Shown here: positions 53,787 through 62,577 of the stretch, in pieces | How positions within the stretch are numbered: position 1 is the stretch's first letter | How the letters are laid out: every line of letters starts with the position of its first letter | Source of the DNA: Polynucleobacter sp. JS-JIR-5-A7 | GTDB lineage: Bacteria; Pseudomonadota; Gammaproteobacteria; Burkholderiales; Burkholderiaceae | NCBI RefSeq assembly: GCF_018687935.1 | Contig: NZ_CP061308.1 | Coordinates: forward strand, 1,730,048 to 1,794,047 | Reading direction: 5' to 3' | Length of the DNA stretch: 64,000 nucleotides | Notes under the pieces: generated by a model | Seen by the model: the letters and a program-made list of their open reading frames with translations, nothing else | Databases searched by the model: none | Told to the model about the DNA's origin: nothing | Made by a program: the position numbers and the translations under genes

Positions 53787-54977
53787 ATGAACACTCCAGC
53801 CCCTATTGACACCCATTCAGTCATGTTTATTACTCAACGCCCAGACGTAGTGATGGTTGAGGGTGATGGCTCATGGCTAACGGATAACAACGGCAAACGC
53901 TATTTAGATTTCTTACAGGGGTGGGCGGTAAATTGCTTGGGTCATAGCAATCCAGGAATGATTGCAGCACTAAATGCTCAAGCCAAGAAACTGATTAACC
54001 CCAGTCCAGCGTTTTATAACGAGCCGATGATTGGCTTATCCAACCTCTTGACTGCTCATAGCTGCTTTAACAAAGTCTTTTTTGCCAACAGTGGCGCCGA
54101 AGCCAATGAAGGCGCGATTAAGCTAGCCCGCAAATGGGGTCAGCTGAATAAAAATGGTGCCTTTGAAATCATCACTTTTGATCACAGTTTTCATGGTCGC
54201 ACCATAGCCACCATGAGCGCCTCTGGTAAGCCAAACTGGGACACCATGTTTGCACCACAAGTTGCCGGTTTTCCGAAAGCAGATTTGAATGATTTGGAAT
54301 CTGTTAAGAAGTTAGTGACGGATAAAACAGTGGCCGTGATGTTAGAGCCTATTCAAGGTGAAGGCGGCGTCATTCCCACCACGAAAGAATTTATGCGTGA
54401 ACTACGCCAGTTCACTAAAGAAAATAATATTCTGCTCATCGCCGATGAAGTACAAGCGGGCTGCGGCCGCACAGGCACCCTGTTTGCTTATCAGCATTAC
54501 GGTATCGAGCCAGATATCATGACCTTAGGTAAAGGCATTGGTGGTGGCGTTCCCTTAGCAGCCTTAATGGCGACTGATGCGGTAGCTTGCTTTGTGCCTG
54601 GCGATCAAGGTGGCACCTATAACGGTAATCCTTTGATGACTGCGGTAGGCATCAGCGTCATCAAGCAATTACTGGCTCCCGGATTTTTAGAGAGCGTGAA
54701 AGCCAAGGGTGAACTACTCAAATCAGAATTACTCAAGCTTTGCGCTGAATTTAATCTGGAAGGTGAGCGTGGTGAAGGTTTATTGCGCGCCCTAATGCTC
54801 GGTAAAGATATTGGCGGTAAGCTAGTTGATTTAGCCCGTGAGCGTAGCCCTGAAGGCTTGTTGATTAACTCCCCCAGACCTAACTTGTTACGCTTTATGC
54901 CAGCACTCAATGTGAGCGATGATGAGATTCATCAGATGTGCAGCATGCTACGTGAGTTGCTGAAGGAAACGGCTTAA
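53787..54977 (+). CDS. argD: Acetylornithine transaminase-type aminotransferase
   Basis: A 396-residue class III PLP aminotransferase. It has FFANSGAEANEGAIKLARKW, the aspartate in IADEVQAGCGRTGT and the PLP lysine in TLGKGIGGGVPLAA. The length and pattern fit ArgD (acetylornithine to acetylglutamate semialdehyde). Succinyldiaminopimelate activity is common in the same proteins. It converges with livF. Confidence 0.92.
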   Translation: MNTPAPIDTHSVMFITQRPDVVMVEGDGSWLTDNNGKRYLDFLQGWAVNCLGHSNPGMIAALNAQAKKLINPSPAFYNEPMIGLSNLLTAHSCFNKVFFANSGAEANEGAIKLARKWGQLNKNGAFEIITFDHSFHGRTIATMSASGKPNWDTMFAPQVAGFPKADLNDLESVKKLVTDKTVAVMLEPIQGEGGVIPTTKEFMRELRQFTKENNILLIADEVQAGCGRTGTLFAYQHYGIEPDIMTLGKGIGGGVPLAALMATDAVACFVPGDQGGTYNGNPLMTAVGISVIKQLLAPGFLESVKAKGELLKSELLKLCAEFNLEGERGEGLLRALMLGKDIGGKLVDLARERSPEGLLINSPRPNLLRFMPALNVSDDEIHQMCSMLRELLKETA

Positions 54978-55007
54978 GCAATTTTCCTAACTGCTTAGTC
55001 GCCTACC

Positions 55008-55721
55008 TTACTCCCCTAAATAAGCAGTACGCACTCTCGGGTCTTGGAGCAATTCTTTGCCGGCTCCTGTAAGCGTGATCAAACCACTCTCCATCACATA
55101 AGCACGATCGGCCATCTCTAAGGCTAGACGGGCATTTTGCTCAACTAGCAGAATGGTCATCCCGTTTGCTGAAAGATTACGAATCACATCAAAAATTGTT
55201 TCCACCATGATGGGGGATAAACCCATAGATGGCTCATCTAGCAATAAGAGCTTAGGTTCAGCCATCATCGCTCTACCCATCGCCACCATTTGTTGCTCGC
55301 CACCAGACAGTGTGCCAGCGAGTTGCGAGAGCCGCTCTTTCAGTCTCGGGAAATAAGAAAATACTTCCTCTAGTTTTTGATGGATGGCTTTGGTGTCTGT
55401 TTTCAGAAATGCGCCCATCTGCAGATTTTCTAAAATGCTCATGCGCTTAAATACGCCACGCCCCTCAGGAACAAGACCTAAGCCAAGACGAACCAATTCA
55501 TAAGCGGGTAGCTGATTAGTTTTGTGCGCAAGAAATTCAATCTCACCTGATGTAGGAGTCAGTAAGCCTGCAATCGCTTTCAGAGAGGAGCTCTTACCTG
55601 CTCCGTTAGCACCAATCAAGGCTACTAACTCACCTTGATTGACATGTAGGTCAATACCTTTAACGGCGTTAATGCCGCCATAGGCTACCTTGAGATCTTG
55701 TACTTGCAGCAAGGCGCTCAT
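55008..55721 (-). CDS. livF: Branched-chain amino acid ABC transporter ATPase LivF
   Basis: A 237-residue ATPase. Walker A is GANGAGKSS, the signature is LSGGEQQMVAMGRAMM, Walker B is LLLLDEPSMGLSP, and the H-loop residue is replaced as usual for LivF (LLVEQN). It pairs with LivG. It is the last gene of the livKHMGF group and overlaps livG by four bases (ATGA). Confidence 0.95.
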   Translation of the reverse strand: MSALLQVQDLKVAYGGINAVKGIDLHVNQGELVALIGANGAGKSSSLKAIAGLLTPTSGEIEFLAHKTNQLPAYELVRLGLGLVPEGRGVFKRMSILENLQMGAFLKTDTKAIHQKLEEVFSYFPRLKERLSQLAGTLSGGEQQMVAMGRAMMAEPKLLLLDEPSMGLSPIMVETIFDVIRNLSANGMTILLVEQNARLALEMADRAYVMESGLITLTGAGKELLQDPRVRTAYLGE

Positions 55722-56494
55722 GACACTGCTCCCTGACCAAGATAGGCTTTAATCACTTCAGGGTGTATGCGAACATCGGCTGGCTTGCCTGCAGCAATCA
55801 CCTTGCCGTAATCGAGCACCGTTAAGCTATCGCAAATCCCCATCACCAAACTCACATCGTGCTCTATCAAGAGAATAGTTTTGCCATCCGCCCGAATACG
55901 CAGCAACAACTCACGCAGTTCTAATTTCTCGGTCGCATTCATGCCAGCAGCAGGCTCATCTAAAGCGAGGAGCTGAGGCTCAGTTGCTAAGGCTCTAGCA
56001 ATCTCTAAGCGACGTTGATGCCCATAAGACAAATGACGCGCCTGCATTTCTGCATAATTACTCAAGCCCACGTAAGCCAGCAATACAAGAGATTCCTCCC
56101 GAATCGCTTGCTCCTCGTGCTGCGTGGATGGAAAGCGGAAGATAGCGCCCAAGAAACCCGCCTTAGATCGGCAGTGACATCCCACCATCACATTTTCTAA
56201 AACAGACATTTCTCCAAAGAGACGGATGTTCTGAAAGGTTCTCGCTAATCCCGATTTAGTGACTTCTGAGACTGACTCTGGGAAATAGGATTGACCATCA
56301 AATAAAAAGATGCCGGAATCTGCAGGGTAGAGGCCAGTGATGACATTAAAGAAAGTAGTCTTGCCTGCGCCATTGGGGCCAATCAAACCGACAATCGATC
56401 CCTTTGGCACCTGCAAACCGACAGAATCTAAGGCTTGCACTCCACCAAAGCATTTAGAAACATCCGTGACATCAAGTAGCAAAGGAGCAGACAT
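55718..56494 (-). CDS. livG: Branched-chain amino acid ABC transporter ATPase LivG
   Basis: An ATPase of about 258 residues. Walker A is GPNGAGKTTFFN, the LivG-type signature is LSYGHQRRLEIARAL, Walker B is LLALDEPAAGMN and the switch is LLIEHDVSLVMG. The ATG at 56494 overlaps the livM stop as TAATG, with GGAGGAGG six bases upstream, so it is preferred over the ATG eight codons earlier. Confidence 0.95.
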   Translation of the reverse strand: MSAPLLLDVTDVSKCFGGVQALDSVGLQVPKGSIVGLIGPNGAGKTTFFNVITGLYPADSGIFLFDGQSYFPESVSEVTKSGLARTFQNIRLFGEMSVLENVMVGCHCRSKAGFLGAIFRFPSTQHEEQAIREESLVLLAYVGLSNYAEMQARHLSYGHQRRLEIARALATEPQLLALDEPAAGMNATEKLELRELLLRIRADGKTILLIEHDVSLVMGICDSLTVLDYGKVIAAGKPADVRIHPEVIKAYLGQGAVS

Positions 56495-57582
56495 TATTTG
56501 CCTCCTCCTTTTTGCCAAATACCGCCTGGGCGATACAGCATGATCAAAATCAGTGCTAAGCCATAGATCAATTGACGAATCACTTCAACATCAACAATTA
56601 CATGACCAAAGAGCGCCTTTTGCACTGGCTCGGCTACGCCCCGTAATACTTCTGGAAAGACTGCCAATACGATCGCGCCTAAGATCACTCCAGGAATATG
56701 TCCAATACCGCCCAACACCACCATCGCTAAAACAACGATTGATTCCCAAAGGGTGAACGACTCAGGGGAAACAAATCCCTGAAATGCAGAAAAGAGCACC
56801 CCCGCAACGCCAGCAAATGAAGCGCCAATCGCAAAAGCGAGCAACTTCATATTGCGTGTGTTGATACCCATCGCTTTAGCAGCGATCTCGTCTTCTCGAA
56901 TCGCAACCCAAGCCCGACCGATACGAGAGTTCTGTAAATGCAAACACACAATGGTCACAGCAATAGCTAAAGCCAGAAAAAGGTAAAACACCAAATACAA
57001 ACCCGGGATCTGTACAAAGCCCAGGTCAAGCGGTTTGGTAAATGAAACCCCAAACATCTGAATCGGATCAATTGCTGTAATGCCTTTAGGGCCATTGGTG
57101 AGATTCAATGGGCGATCTAGATTATTCATAAAGATCCGAATAATTTCACCAAAACCTAAAGTGACGATCGCCAAATAATCCCCGCGCAATTGCAAGGTGG
57201 GCAGCCCCAAAATAATCCCGAAGAGAGCGGCCAAGATGATGGAAAACACTGCCACCATCCAGGGAGAAAAATGCATGCCTTGCGGAAATGCAGAGGCAAT
57301 CGTTTCAAAATGCTGAGGCAAATGTGGCGAAGCTAATAAGGCATAGCTATAAGCACCTAATGCATAAAATGCGATGTAACCTAAGTCGAGCAGACCAGCA
57401 AAACCGACAACTACATTGAGGCCAAGGGCGAGAACGATATAGAGCAAAGCAAAATCAAGCACGCGCACCCAATAGTTACCGCCACTCGCACCCACAATCC
57501 ATGGCAACAGTATTAATGCAAACGCGCCTAAGTAAAGATAGGTAGATTGACTCAAATGATTTGAGACAAGCTTCTTAAGCAC
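56494..57582 (-). CDS. livM: Branched-chain amino acid ABC transporter permease LivM
   Basis: A permease of about 362 residues with eight or more membrane helices. It has the conserved GLNVVVGFAGLLDLGYIAFYA-type loop (VVGFAGLLDLGYIAF) and the EAA-like cytoplasmic segment AIREDEIAAKAMGIN that docks to the ATPases. GTG at 57582 has AAGG nine bases upstream; a GTG at 57600 is the alternative. It overlaps the end of livH. Confidence 0.93.
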   Translation of the reverse strand: MLKKLVSNHLSQSTYLYLGAFALILLPWIVGASGGNYWVRVLDFALLYIVLALGLNVVVGFAGLLDLGYIAFYALGAYSYALLASPHLPQHFETIASAFPQGMHFSPWMVAVFSIILAALFGIILGLPTLQLRGDYLAIVTLGFGEIIRIFMNNLDRPLNLTNGPKGITAIDPIQMFGVSFTKPLDLGFVQIPGLYLVFYLFLALAIAVTIVCLHLQNSRIGRAWVAIREDEIAAKAMGINTRNMKLLAFAIGASFAGVAGVLFSAFQGFVSPESFTLWESIVVLAMVVLGGIGHIPGVILGAIVLAVFPEVLRGVAEPVQKALFGHVIVDVEVIRQLIYGLALILIMLYRPGGIWQKGGGK

Positions 57583-58510
57583 GGTCAGAAACCTTCTCAC
57601 CCAGCAAACCAGTAGGTCGTAATATCAGCACTAAGATCAATACCAAGAAAGCAAAAATATCTTGATAGTTCGAACCAAATACGCCACCAGTGAGCTCGCC
57701 AATGTAGCCAGCGCCCAAAGACTCAATTAAACCAAGCAGCAAACCCCCAAGCATCGCACCCTGCAAGTTACCAATGCCGCCCAACACCGCCGCTGTAAAG
57801 GCTTTTAGGCCAGGAATAAAGCCCATATAAAAGTGCACATTACCGTAGTTGCTAGCGATCATGACGCCAGCCAAACCTGCTAAAGCACCACCCAACATGA
57901 ACGTAATTGAGATCACCCGGTTTGGGTTCACACCCATCAAGGCGGCAATTTGGGTTTGCTCTGCAGTAGCGCGCATAGCCCTACCGAGTTTGGTTTTCTC
58001 AACCAAGAACAATAGGCCGCACATCACTGCCAAGGCAACCGCAACAATCACAATCTCTTTACCGGTAATCGTTGCACCAGTAGCGCCTATTTCGATAGGA
58101 CTGGATGGCAATAATTGTGGATAGGTCATCGGATTTCGAGACCAAATCAACATGGCGATTGTTTGTAACAGTATGGACATACCGATCGCAGAAATCAGTG
58201 GCGCCAAGCGTGGCGCATGACGCAGAGGGCGATAAGCAATACGCTCAATCCAATAACTCAGACCCGCACAGACAGCCATCATGATGGGCAAGACAATCAG
58301 GAGTGTGAGCCAGCCCGGTAAATCACTAGTCAAACTTAAAATCAAGCGCAGCAATGAGAGCGAGACCATTGCGCCGATCATCAACACCTCGCCATGGGCG
58401 AAATTGATAATCCCCAGCACGCCGTAGACCATGGTGTAACCCAAGGCGATCAAGGCATAGATACTACCCAGCACCAAACCATTGATGATCTGCTGTAGAA
58501 AAATATCCAT
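57575..58510 (-). CDS. livH: Branched-chain amino acid ABC transporter permease LivH
   Basis: A permease of about 311 residues with eight membrane helices. It opens with MDIFLQQIINGLVLGSIYAL and has GYTMVYGVLGIINFAHGE and the cytoplasmic RAMRATAEQTQIAALMGVN, all LivH hallmarks. The frame reads up to a GTG at 58540 that lies in the T run of the livK terminator, so the ATG at 58510 is taken. Confidence 0.93.
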   Translation of the reverse strand: MDIFLQQIINGLVLGSIYALIALGYTMVYGVLGIINFAHGEVLMIGAMVSLSLLRLILSLTSDLPGWLTLLIVLPIMMAVCAGLSYWIERIAYRPLRHAPRLAPLISAIGMSILLQTIAMLIWSRNPMTYPQLLPSSPIEIGATGATITGKEIVIVAVALAVMCGLLFLVEKTKLGRAMRATAEQTQIAALMGVNPNRVISITFMLGGALAGLAGVMIASNYGNVHFYMGFIPGLKAFTAAVLGGIGNLQGAMLGGLLLGLIESLGAGYIGELTGGVFGSNYQDIFAFLVLILVLILRPTGLLGEKVSDRA

Positions 58511-58540
58511 TAAAAAATATTTATCAGAAATGTAGAGCAC

Positions 58541-58574
58541 AAAAAAAAGAGCACCGCATTTGCGGCGCCCTTTT
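58541..58574 (-). terminator. Terminator/attenuator between livK and livH
   Basis: On the minus strand the stem GGGCGCCGC / GCGGTGCTC (two G-U pairs, AAAT loop) is followed by eight Ts. Partial read-through here would give the usual excess of binding protein over permease. Confidence 0.8.
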
Positions 58575-58582
58575 CATGTTTC

Positions 58583-59770
58583 TTACATATTGATGACGTC
58601 AAGGACCGTTTTCTTTTTGTCTTTAAAGTCATAGAGGGTAATGACGCCCTCTTTCATATCGCCCTTACTATCAAAAGCAATATTACCTACCAAGCCATTC
58701 ATTTTAGTTTCAGGCATGACTACCAAGATCTTCGCTGGATCAGTTGAATTAGCACGCTTCATCGCATCCACTAATACATAGACAGCGTCGTAAGTAAATG
58801 GTGCATAGATTTGTACATCAGCATTAAAGCGCTCTTTATAACGCTTTTGGAAATCAGCGCCTTGCGCCATCTTCGTGAGCGCCTTGCCTGCCTCAGAGCA
58901 AGTGACATTGACAACTGCGTCGCCAGCCAATTCAGCCAGCTTCTCAGTGCACATACCATCACCGCCAACAATCTTAGACTTGATGCCCAACTCAGTTGCT
59001 TGCTTCGTTAATGGGCCACCGGTTGCATCCATGCCACCGTACATGATGACATCAGGTTTACTGCCTTTGACCTTAGTCAAAATAGCCTTGAAGTCAGTTG
59101 CTTTGTTATTGCTCGCTTCACGCGTGACTACTTTCACACCAGCTGCTTTCACCGTCTTCTCAAACTCATCAGCTAGACCTTTGCCGTACTGAGTCGAGTC
59201 ATCAATGATGGCGACTGTTTTGGCATTCAAAGTCTTGGCAACATAATTAGCTAAAGCAGGGCCTTGCTGCGCATCGGTTGCTACTAGGCGATAGGTAGTT
59301 TTAAAGCCTTGCTTGGTGTAATCTGGGTTGGTAGCGGACGGAGAAATCTGCGTAATGCCAGCATCACTGTAGATTTTTGAAGCAGGAATACTAGTGCCAG
59401 AGTTCAGATGACCTACAACACCAACGACTTTTGCATCTACTAATTTTTGCGCTACTTGCGTTGCAGTTTTTGGATCTTCAGCATCATCTTCAGGCACTAA
59501 AGTGAGAACTACTTTTTTGCCATCAATCGTCAAGCCTGCTTTATTAATTTCTTCTAGCGCCAAGCGTGCGCCATTTTCATTATCTTTACCCAAGTGGGCG
59601 ATAGGGCCAGTCAATGGAGCTACATGGCCAATTTTGACTTCAATACCATCTGCCGGTACAGCCGCAGATTTATCTGCGCCCTTACCGCAACCTGCCAGAA
59701 TCAAGGCTGCTGCCGATACAGCAATAGCACTCTTCATAAAAATCATTTTTGATGCACTTGAATGAATCAT
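58583..59770 (-). CDS. livK: Branched-chain amino acid ABC transporter substrate-binding protein
   Basis: A 395-residue periplasmic binding protein. The N-terminal signal ends in ILAGC, a lipobox-like site that may make it a lipoprotein. The mature part has the Leu/Ile/Val-binding pattern VKIGHVAPLTGPIAHLGKDNENGARLA (the core APLTGP is diagnostic), VGVVGHLNSG and a two-lobed fold. AAGGAG lies six bases before the first ATG, which fixes the start. It heads the livKHMGF operon. Confidence 0.93.
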   Translation of the reverse strand: MIHSSASKMIFMKSAIAVSAAALILAGCGKGADKSAAVPADGIEVKIGHVAPLTGPIAHLGKDNENGARLALEEINKAGLTIDGKKVVLTLVPEDDAEDPKTATQVAQKLVDAKVVGVVGHLNSGTSIPASKIYSDAGITQISPSATNPDYTKQGFKTTYRLVATDAQQGPALANYVAKTLNAKTVAIIDDSTQYGKGLADEFEKTVKAAGVKVVTREASNNKATDFKAILTKVKGSKPDVIMYGGMDATGGPLTKQATELGIKSKIVGGDGMCTEKLAELAGDAVVNVTCSEAGKALTKMAQGADFQKRYKERFNADVQIYAPFTYDAVYVLVDAMKRANSTDPAKILVVMPETKMNGLVGNIAFDSKGDMKEGVITLYDFKDKKKTVLDVINM

Positions 59771-59799
59771 CTACAGCTCCTTGGTTATAAATCAATACT

Positions 59800-60741
59800 T
59801 CAATCGACTAAATTTTTTGGCAGGGAGAATGTGACATCCTCAACTACCCCAGAGAGAGCCCTTACGCTGCGCGGCCCAAATTCTTGAATGCGCGCAACGA
59901 TCGCTTGCGCCAAACTCTCTGGAGCAGATGCTCCAGCAGTCAATCCCACGCGCTTCTTGCCAGCAAACCATTCTGGTTTCAATTGATCAGGTGCATCGAC
60001 CATGTAAGACGGTACACCCAATTTTTCTGACAATTCACGCAAGCGATTGGAGTTCGAGCTAGACGCACTCCCCACCACAATGACTACCTCCACTTGCGGT
60101 GCCATAAATTTCACTGCATCTTGACGATTCTGAGTGGCATAACAAATATCTTGCTTACGCGGTTGAACAATATCAGGGAATTTTTGAGTGAGTGCCGCAA
60201 CAATTTCTTTAGTCTCATCTACTGACAAAGTCGTTTGCGTGACAAAAGCCAGTTTTTTATCGCTTGTAAAAGACAAATTGGCAACATCGGTCGAATTTTC
60301 AATCAAGAACACGCCTTCTTTCACTTGTCCCATCGTGCCCTCCACTTCAGGGTGGCCAGCGTGACCGATCATCAAGACCGTGTAGCCTTCTTTACACAAC
60401 TTAATCACTTCGAGATGCACTTTGGTTACCAGTGGGCAAGTAGCGTCATACACCTGCAAGCCACGTTCCTCAGCATCTTTTCGCACCTCCTGAGAAACGC
60501 CATGGGCACTAAACACCACAATGCCACCCTTGGGCACCTCGTGCAACTCTTCGACAAATACGGCGCCCTTACTGCGCAATTCATTCACGACATGGGCGTT
60601 ATGCACAATTTCGTGACGAACGTAAATAGGTGTACCAAAGCGTTTAAGTGCTTCATTCACAATATTGATTGCACGATCAACGCCCGCACAAAAACCGCGG
60701 GGTTGCGCCATCAAGATCTCTGCGTTATCAGTTGTATTCAT
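59800..60741 (-). CDS. ispH: 4-hydroxy-3-methylbut-2-enyl diphosphate reductase
   Basis: A 313-residue IspH, the last MEP-pathway enzyme, using a [4Fe-4S] cluster. The cysteines are in RGFCAGVDRAI, DATCPLVTKV and DICYATQNRQ. The glutamate of the active site is in GHPEVEGTMG, and SASSSNSNRLRE binds diphosphate. It lies four bases after fkpB, the usual fkpB-ispH (slpA-lytB) pairing. Confidence 0.97.
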   Translation of the reverse strand: MNTTDNAEILMAQPRGFCAGVDRAINIVNEALKRFGTPIYVRHEIVHNAHVVNELRSKGAVFVEELHEVPKGGIVVFSAHGVSQEVRKDAEERGLQVYDATCPLVTKVHLEVIKLCKEGYTVLMIGHAGHPEVEGTMGQVKEGVFLIENSTDVANLSFTSDKKLAFVTQTTLSVDETKEIVAALTQKFPDIVQPRKQDICYATQNRQDAVKFMAPQVEVVIVVGSASSSNSNRLRELSEKLGVPSYMVDAPDQLKPEWFAGKKRVGLTAGASAPESLAQAIVARIQEFGPRSVRALSGVVEDVTFSLPKNLVD

Positions 60742-60744
60742 ATA

Positions 60745-61191
60745 TTAGAGAATAGCCACAATTTGTGCTTCAAAGGTAACCTCTCTTCCAGCCAGAGGAT
60801 GATTGAAATCAAACCAGGCGCCCTGCTCATCAATAGACTGCAAAACACCCGCATATTGAGCTCCACCCGGCGCATTAAATTCAATTACATCACCGGGATT
60901 AAATTCAGCATCGTCATCACGACCTTCTTTGAGCGCCTGCAAAGTAACCCATTGCACCAAATCTTTTTTACGCTCACCAAAACTTTCATCGGGCGATAAC
61001 AAAGCGCTTTTTTTATCGCCAACACTTAACCCTAGCAACACTTTTTCAAAGCAAGGTGCAAATTGTCCAGAGCCCATCAGAACCGTCGCAGGACGATCAA
61101 CAAAAGTATTGATGTAATCCTCCCCGTTGGGCAGAGTAAGCCGGTAGTTGAGAGTCAAATAGGAGTTGGGCAAAACGTTAAGCTTGGTCAT
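60745..61191 (-). CDS. fkpB: FKBP-type peptidyl-prolyl isomerase SlpA
   Basis: A protein of about 148 residues with an FKBP domain and an inserted flap like SlyD/SlpA: YRLTLPNGEDYINTFVDRPA, VLMGSGQFAPCFEKVLLGL, then DEQGAWFDFNHPLAGREVTFE. It catalyses cis-trans proline isomerisation and acts as a chaperone. The ATG at 61191 matches the family start (MTKLNVLPNSYLTLNY); upstream codons belong to the divergent radC region. Confidence 0.93.
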   Translation of the reverse strand: MTKLNVLPNSYLTLNYRLTLPNGEDYINTFVDRPATVLMGSGQFAPCFEKVLLGLSVGDKKSALLSPDESFGERKKDLVQWVTLQALKEGRDDDAEFNPGDVIEFNAPGGAQYAGVLQSIDEQGAWFDFNHPLAGREVTFEAQIVAIL

Positions 61192-61221
61192 AAGGTAATT
61201 GTATCTAGCCCTGCGTCGGCT

Positions 61222-61917
61222 ATGGATTCTCCCATCCCAAATTGGCCCAAAAATGAGCAACCTCGAGAAAAGCTTCGTCTGTATGGCGCCCGCTGCCTCA
61301 CAGATGCTGAATTACTCGCCATTTTTTTGCGGGTCGGCGTCAAGGGGAAAAGCGCTGTCACCTTAGCCAATGATGTATTGCGCTACTTTGGCAGCCTTCC
61401 TCGCCTCTTGGCCAGCACCCCCGAAGAATTGACCCGCATCCACGGCATGGGGATCTCAAAATGGTCTCAAATACAGGCTGCCTATGAACTCGTAAAGCGC
61501 AGCCTTGAGGATAGTCTGGCTCAAGGCTCGATTTTTTCATCACCAGGTCACGTTAAGGAGTTTTTACAGGCCAAAATTGGCGGTCTACCCCATGAGGTCT
61601 TTTTATGCCTTTATTTAGACTCAAACCTACATCTCATAGAGTGCCAAGAGCTTTTTAGAGGCTCTATTACCCAGACCGCCGTCTATCCCCGAGAAATCCT
61701 CAAAGAGGCGCTAGCCAGAAATGCAAGCGCCATGATCGTGGCCCATAACCATCCCAGCGGCAACCCGCTCCCCAGTTCAGCAGACCAAGAACTCACCAAG
61801 ACCCTGACTAAGGCCCTCCAGTTGGTAGATATTCCGCTTTTAGACCACTGCATTGTCAGTAATAGCGGTTTTTTCTCTTTTTCAGAATCAGGCCTTATGA
61901 ATATTAAGAAAAATTGA
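61222..61917 (+). CDS. radC: DNA repair protein RadC family (JAB/MPN metalloprotease fold)
   Basis: A protein of about 231 residues. An N-terminal helix-hairpin-helix part contains REKLRLYGARCLTDAELLAIF-type sequence (REKL and LTDAELLA are diagnostic). The C-terminal JAMM domain carries HNHPSGNPLPSSADQELT, the zinc site. The role in repair is uncertain. ATG at 61222 is chosen because upstream codons overlap the divergent fkpB gene. Confidence 0.94.
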   Translation: MDSPIPNWPKNEQPREKLRLYGARCLTDAELLAIFLRVGVKGKSAVTLANDVLRYFGSLPRLLASTPEELTRIHGMGISKWSQIQAAYELVKRSLEDSLAQGSIFSSPGHVKEFLQAKIGGLPHEVFLCLYLDSNLHLIECQELFRGSITQTAVYPREILKEALARNASAMIVAHNHPSGNPLPSSADQELTKTLTKALQLVDIPLLDHCIVSNSGFFSFSESGLMNIKKN

Positions 61918-62072
61918 TAGTAATTGCTAACTTACAATAATGAGCCAGAGATTTTTGCAGGCCTTATGCACCCTATGAGATTCAAACCCCAAAGCAAAAG
62001 CCAATAAGGACTAGCCCAAAATAGGCTTAGGCTGATACAATCTTCTTTTTTCGCAATTAATGGAGTTATGTC

Positions 62073-62306
62073 ATGGCAAAAGTTTGCCAAGTCACTGGGA
62101 AGAAGCCGATGGTTGGCAACAATGTATCCCATGCAAACAATAAAACGAAGCGTCGCTTTTTGCCGAATTTGCAAAACCGTCGTTTCTGGGTTGAATCTGA
62201 AAACCGTTGGATTAGCTTGCGCTTAACCAATGCTGGCTTGCGCGTTATCGACAAAAACGGCATCGATGCTGTTTTGACTGATCTTCGTGCACGTGGCGAA
62301 ATTTAA
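62073..62306 (+). CDS. rpmB: 50S ribosomal protein L28
   Basis: A 77-residue L28 with the family pattern MAKVCQVTGKKPMVGNNVSH and FLPNLQNRRFWVE. GGAG lies eight bases before the ATG. It is followed by rpmG at 11 bp; the rpmB-rpmG pair is the standard order. Confidence 0.98.
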   Translation: MAKVCQVTGKKPMVGNNVSHANNKTKRRFLPNLQNRRFWVESENRWISLRLTNAGLRVIDKNGIDAVLTDLRARGEI

Positions 62307-62317
62307 GGAGCACGCAA

Positions 62318-62485
62318 ATGGCTAAAGGCGGCAGAGAAAAAATCAAGTTAGAGTCATCAGCAGGTACTGGTCACTTCTATACAACTTCAAAAAACAAGCG
62401 TACTAAGCCTGAAAAAATGGAGATCATGAAGTTTGATCCAACCATTCGCAAGCATGTTGCTTACAAAGAAACTAAGCTGAAGTAA
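62318..62485 (+). CDS. rpmG: 50S ribosomal protein L33
   Basis: A 55-residue L33 (MAKGGREKIKLESSAGTGHF... ending AYKETKLK), the normal length. It has no CxxC zinc pairs, so it is the zinc-free form. AAGGAG precedes the ATG. It ends just before a clear terminator. Confidence 0.97.
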   Translation: MAKGGREKIKLESSAGTGHFYTTSKNKRTKPEKMEIMKFDPTIRKHVAYKETKLK

Positions 62486-62507
62486 CTCATCCTTACTTCA
62501 TGCAAAT

Positions 62508-62535
62508 AAAAAACCCGCTTAGTTGCGGGTTTTTT
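62508..62535 (+). terminator. Rho-independent terminator after rpmBG
   Basis: Stem AAACCCGC / GCGGGTTT with a TTAGTT loop and a run of six Ts, 23 bp after rpmG. Confidence 0.9.
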
Positions 62536-62577
62536 ATTGCCTCAATCTTTGCGCTCTTTTAGATCGCTACTACCTGC

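Noticed and set aside
60235..60999. A 254-codon open frame opposite ispH and fkpB
   Set aside because: It lies wholly antisense to two well-supported genes and its translation has no recognisable domain.
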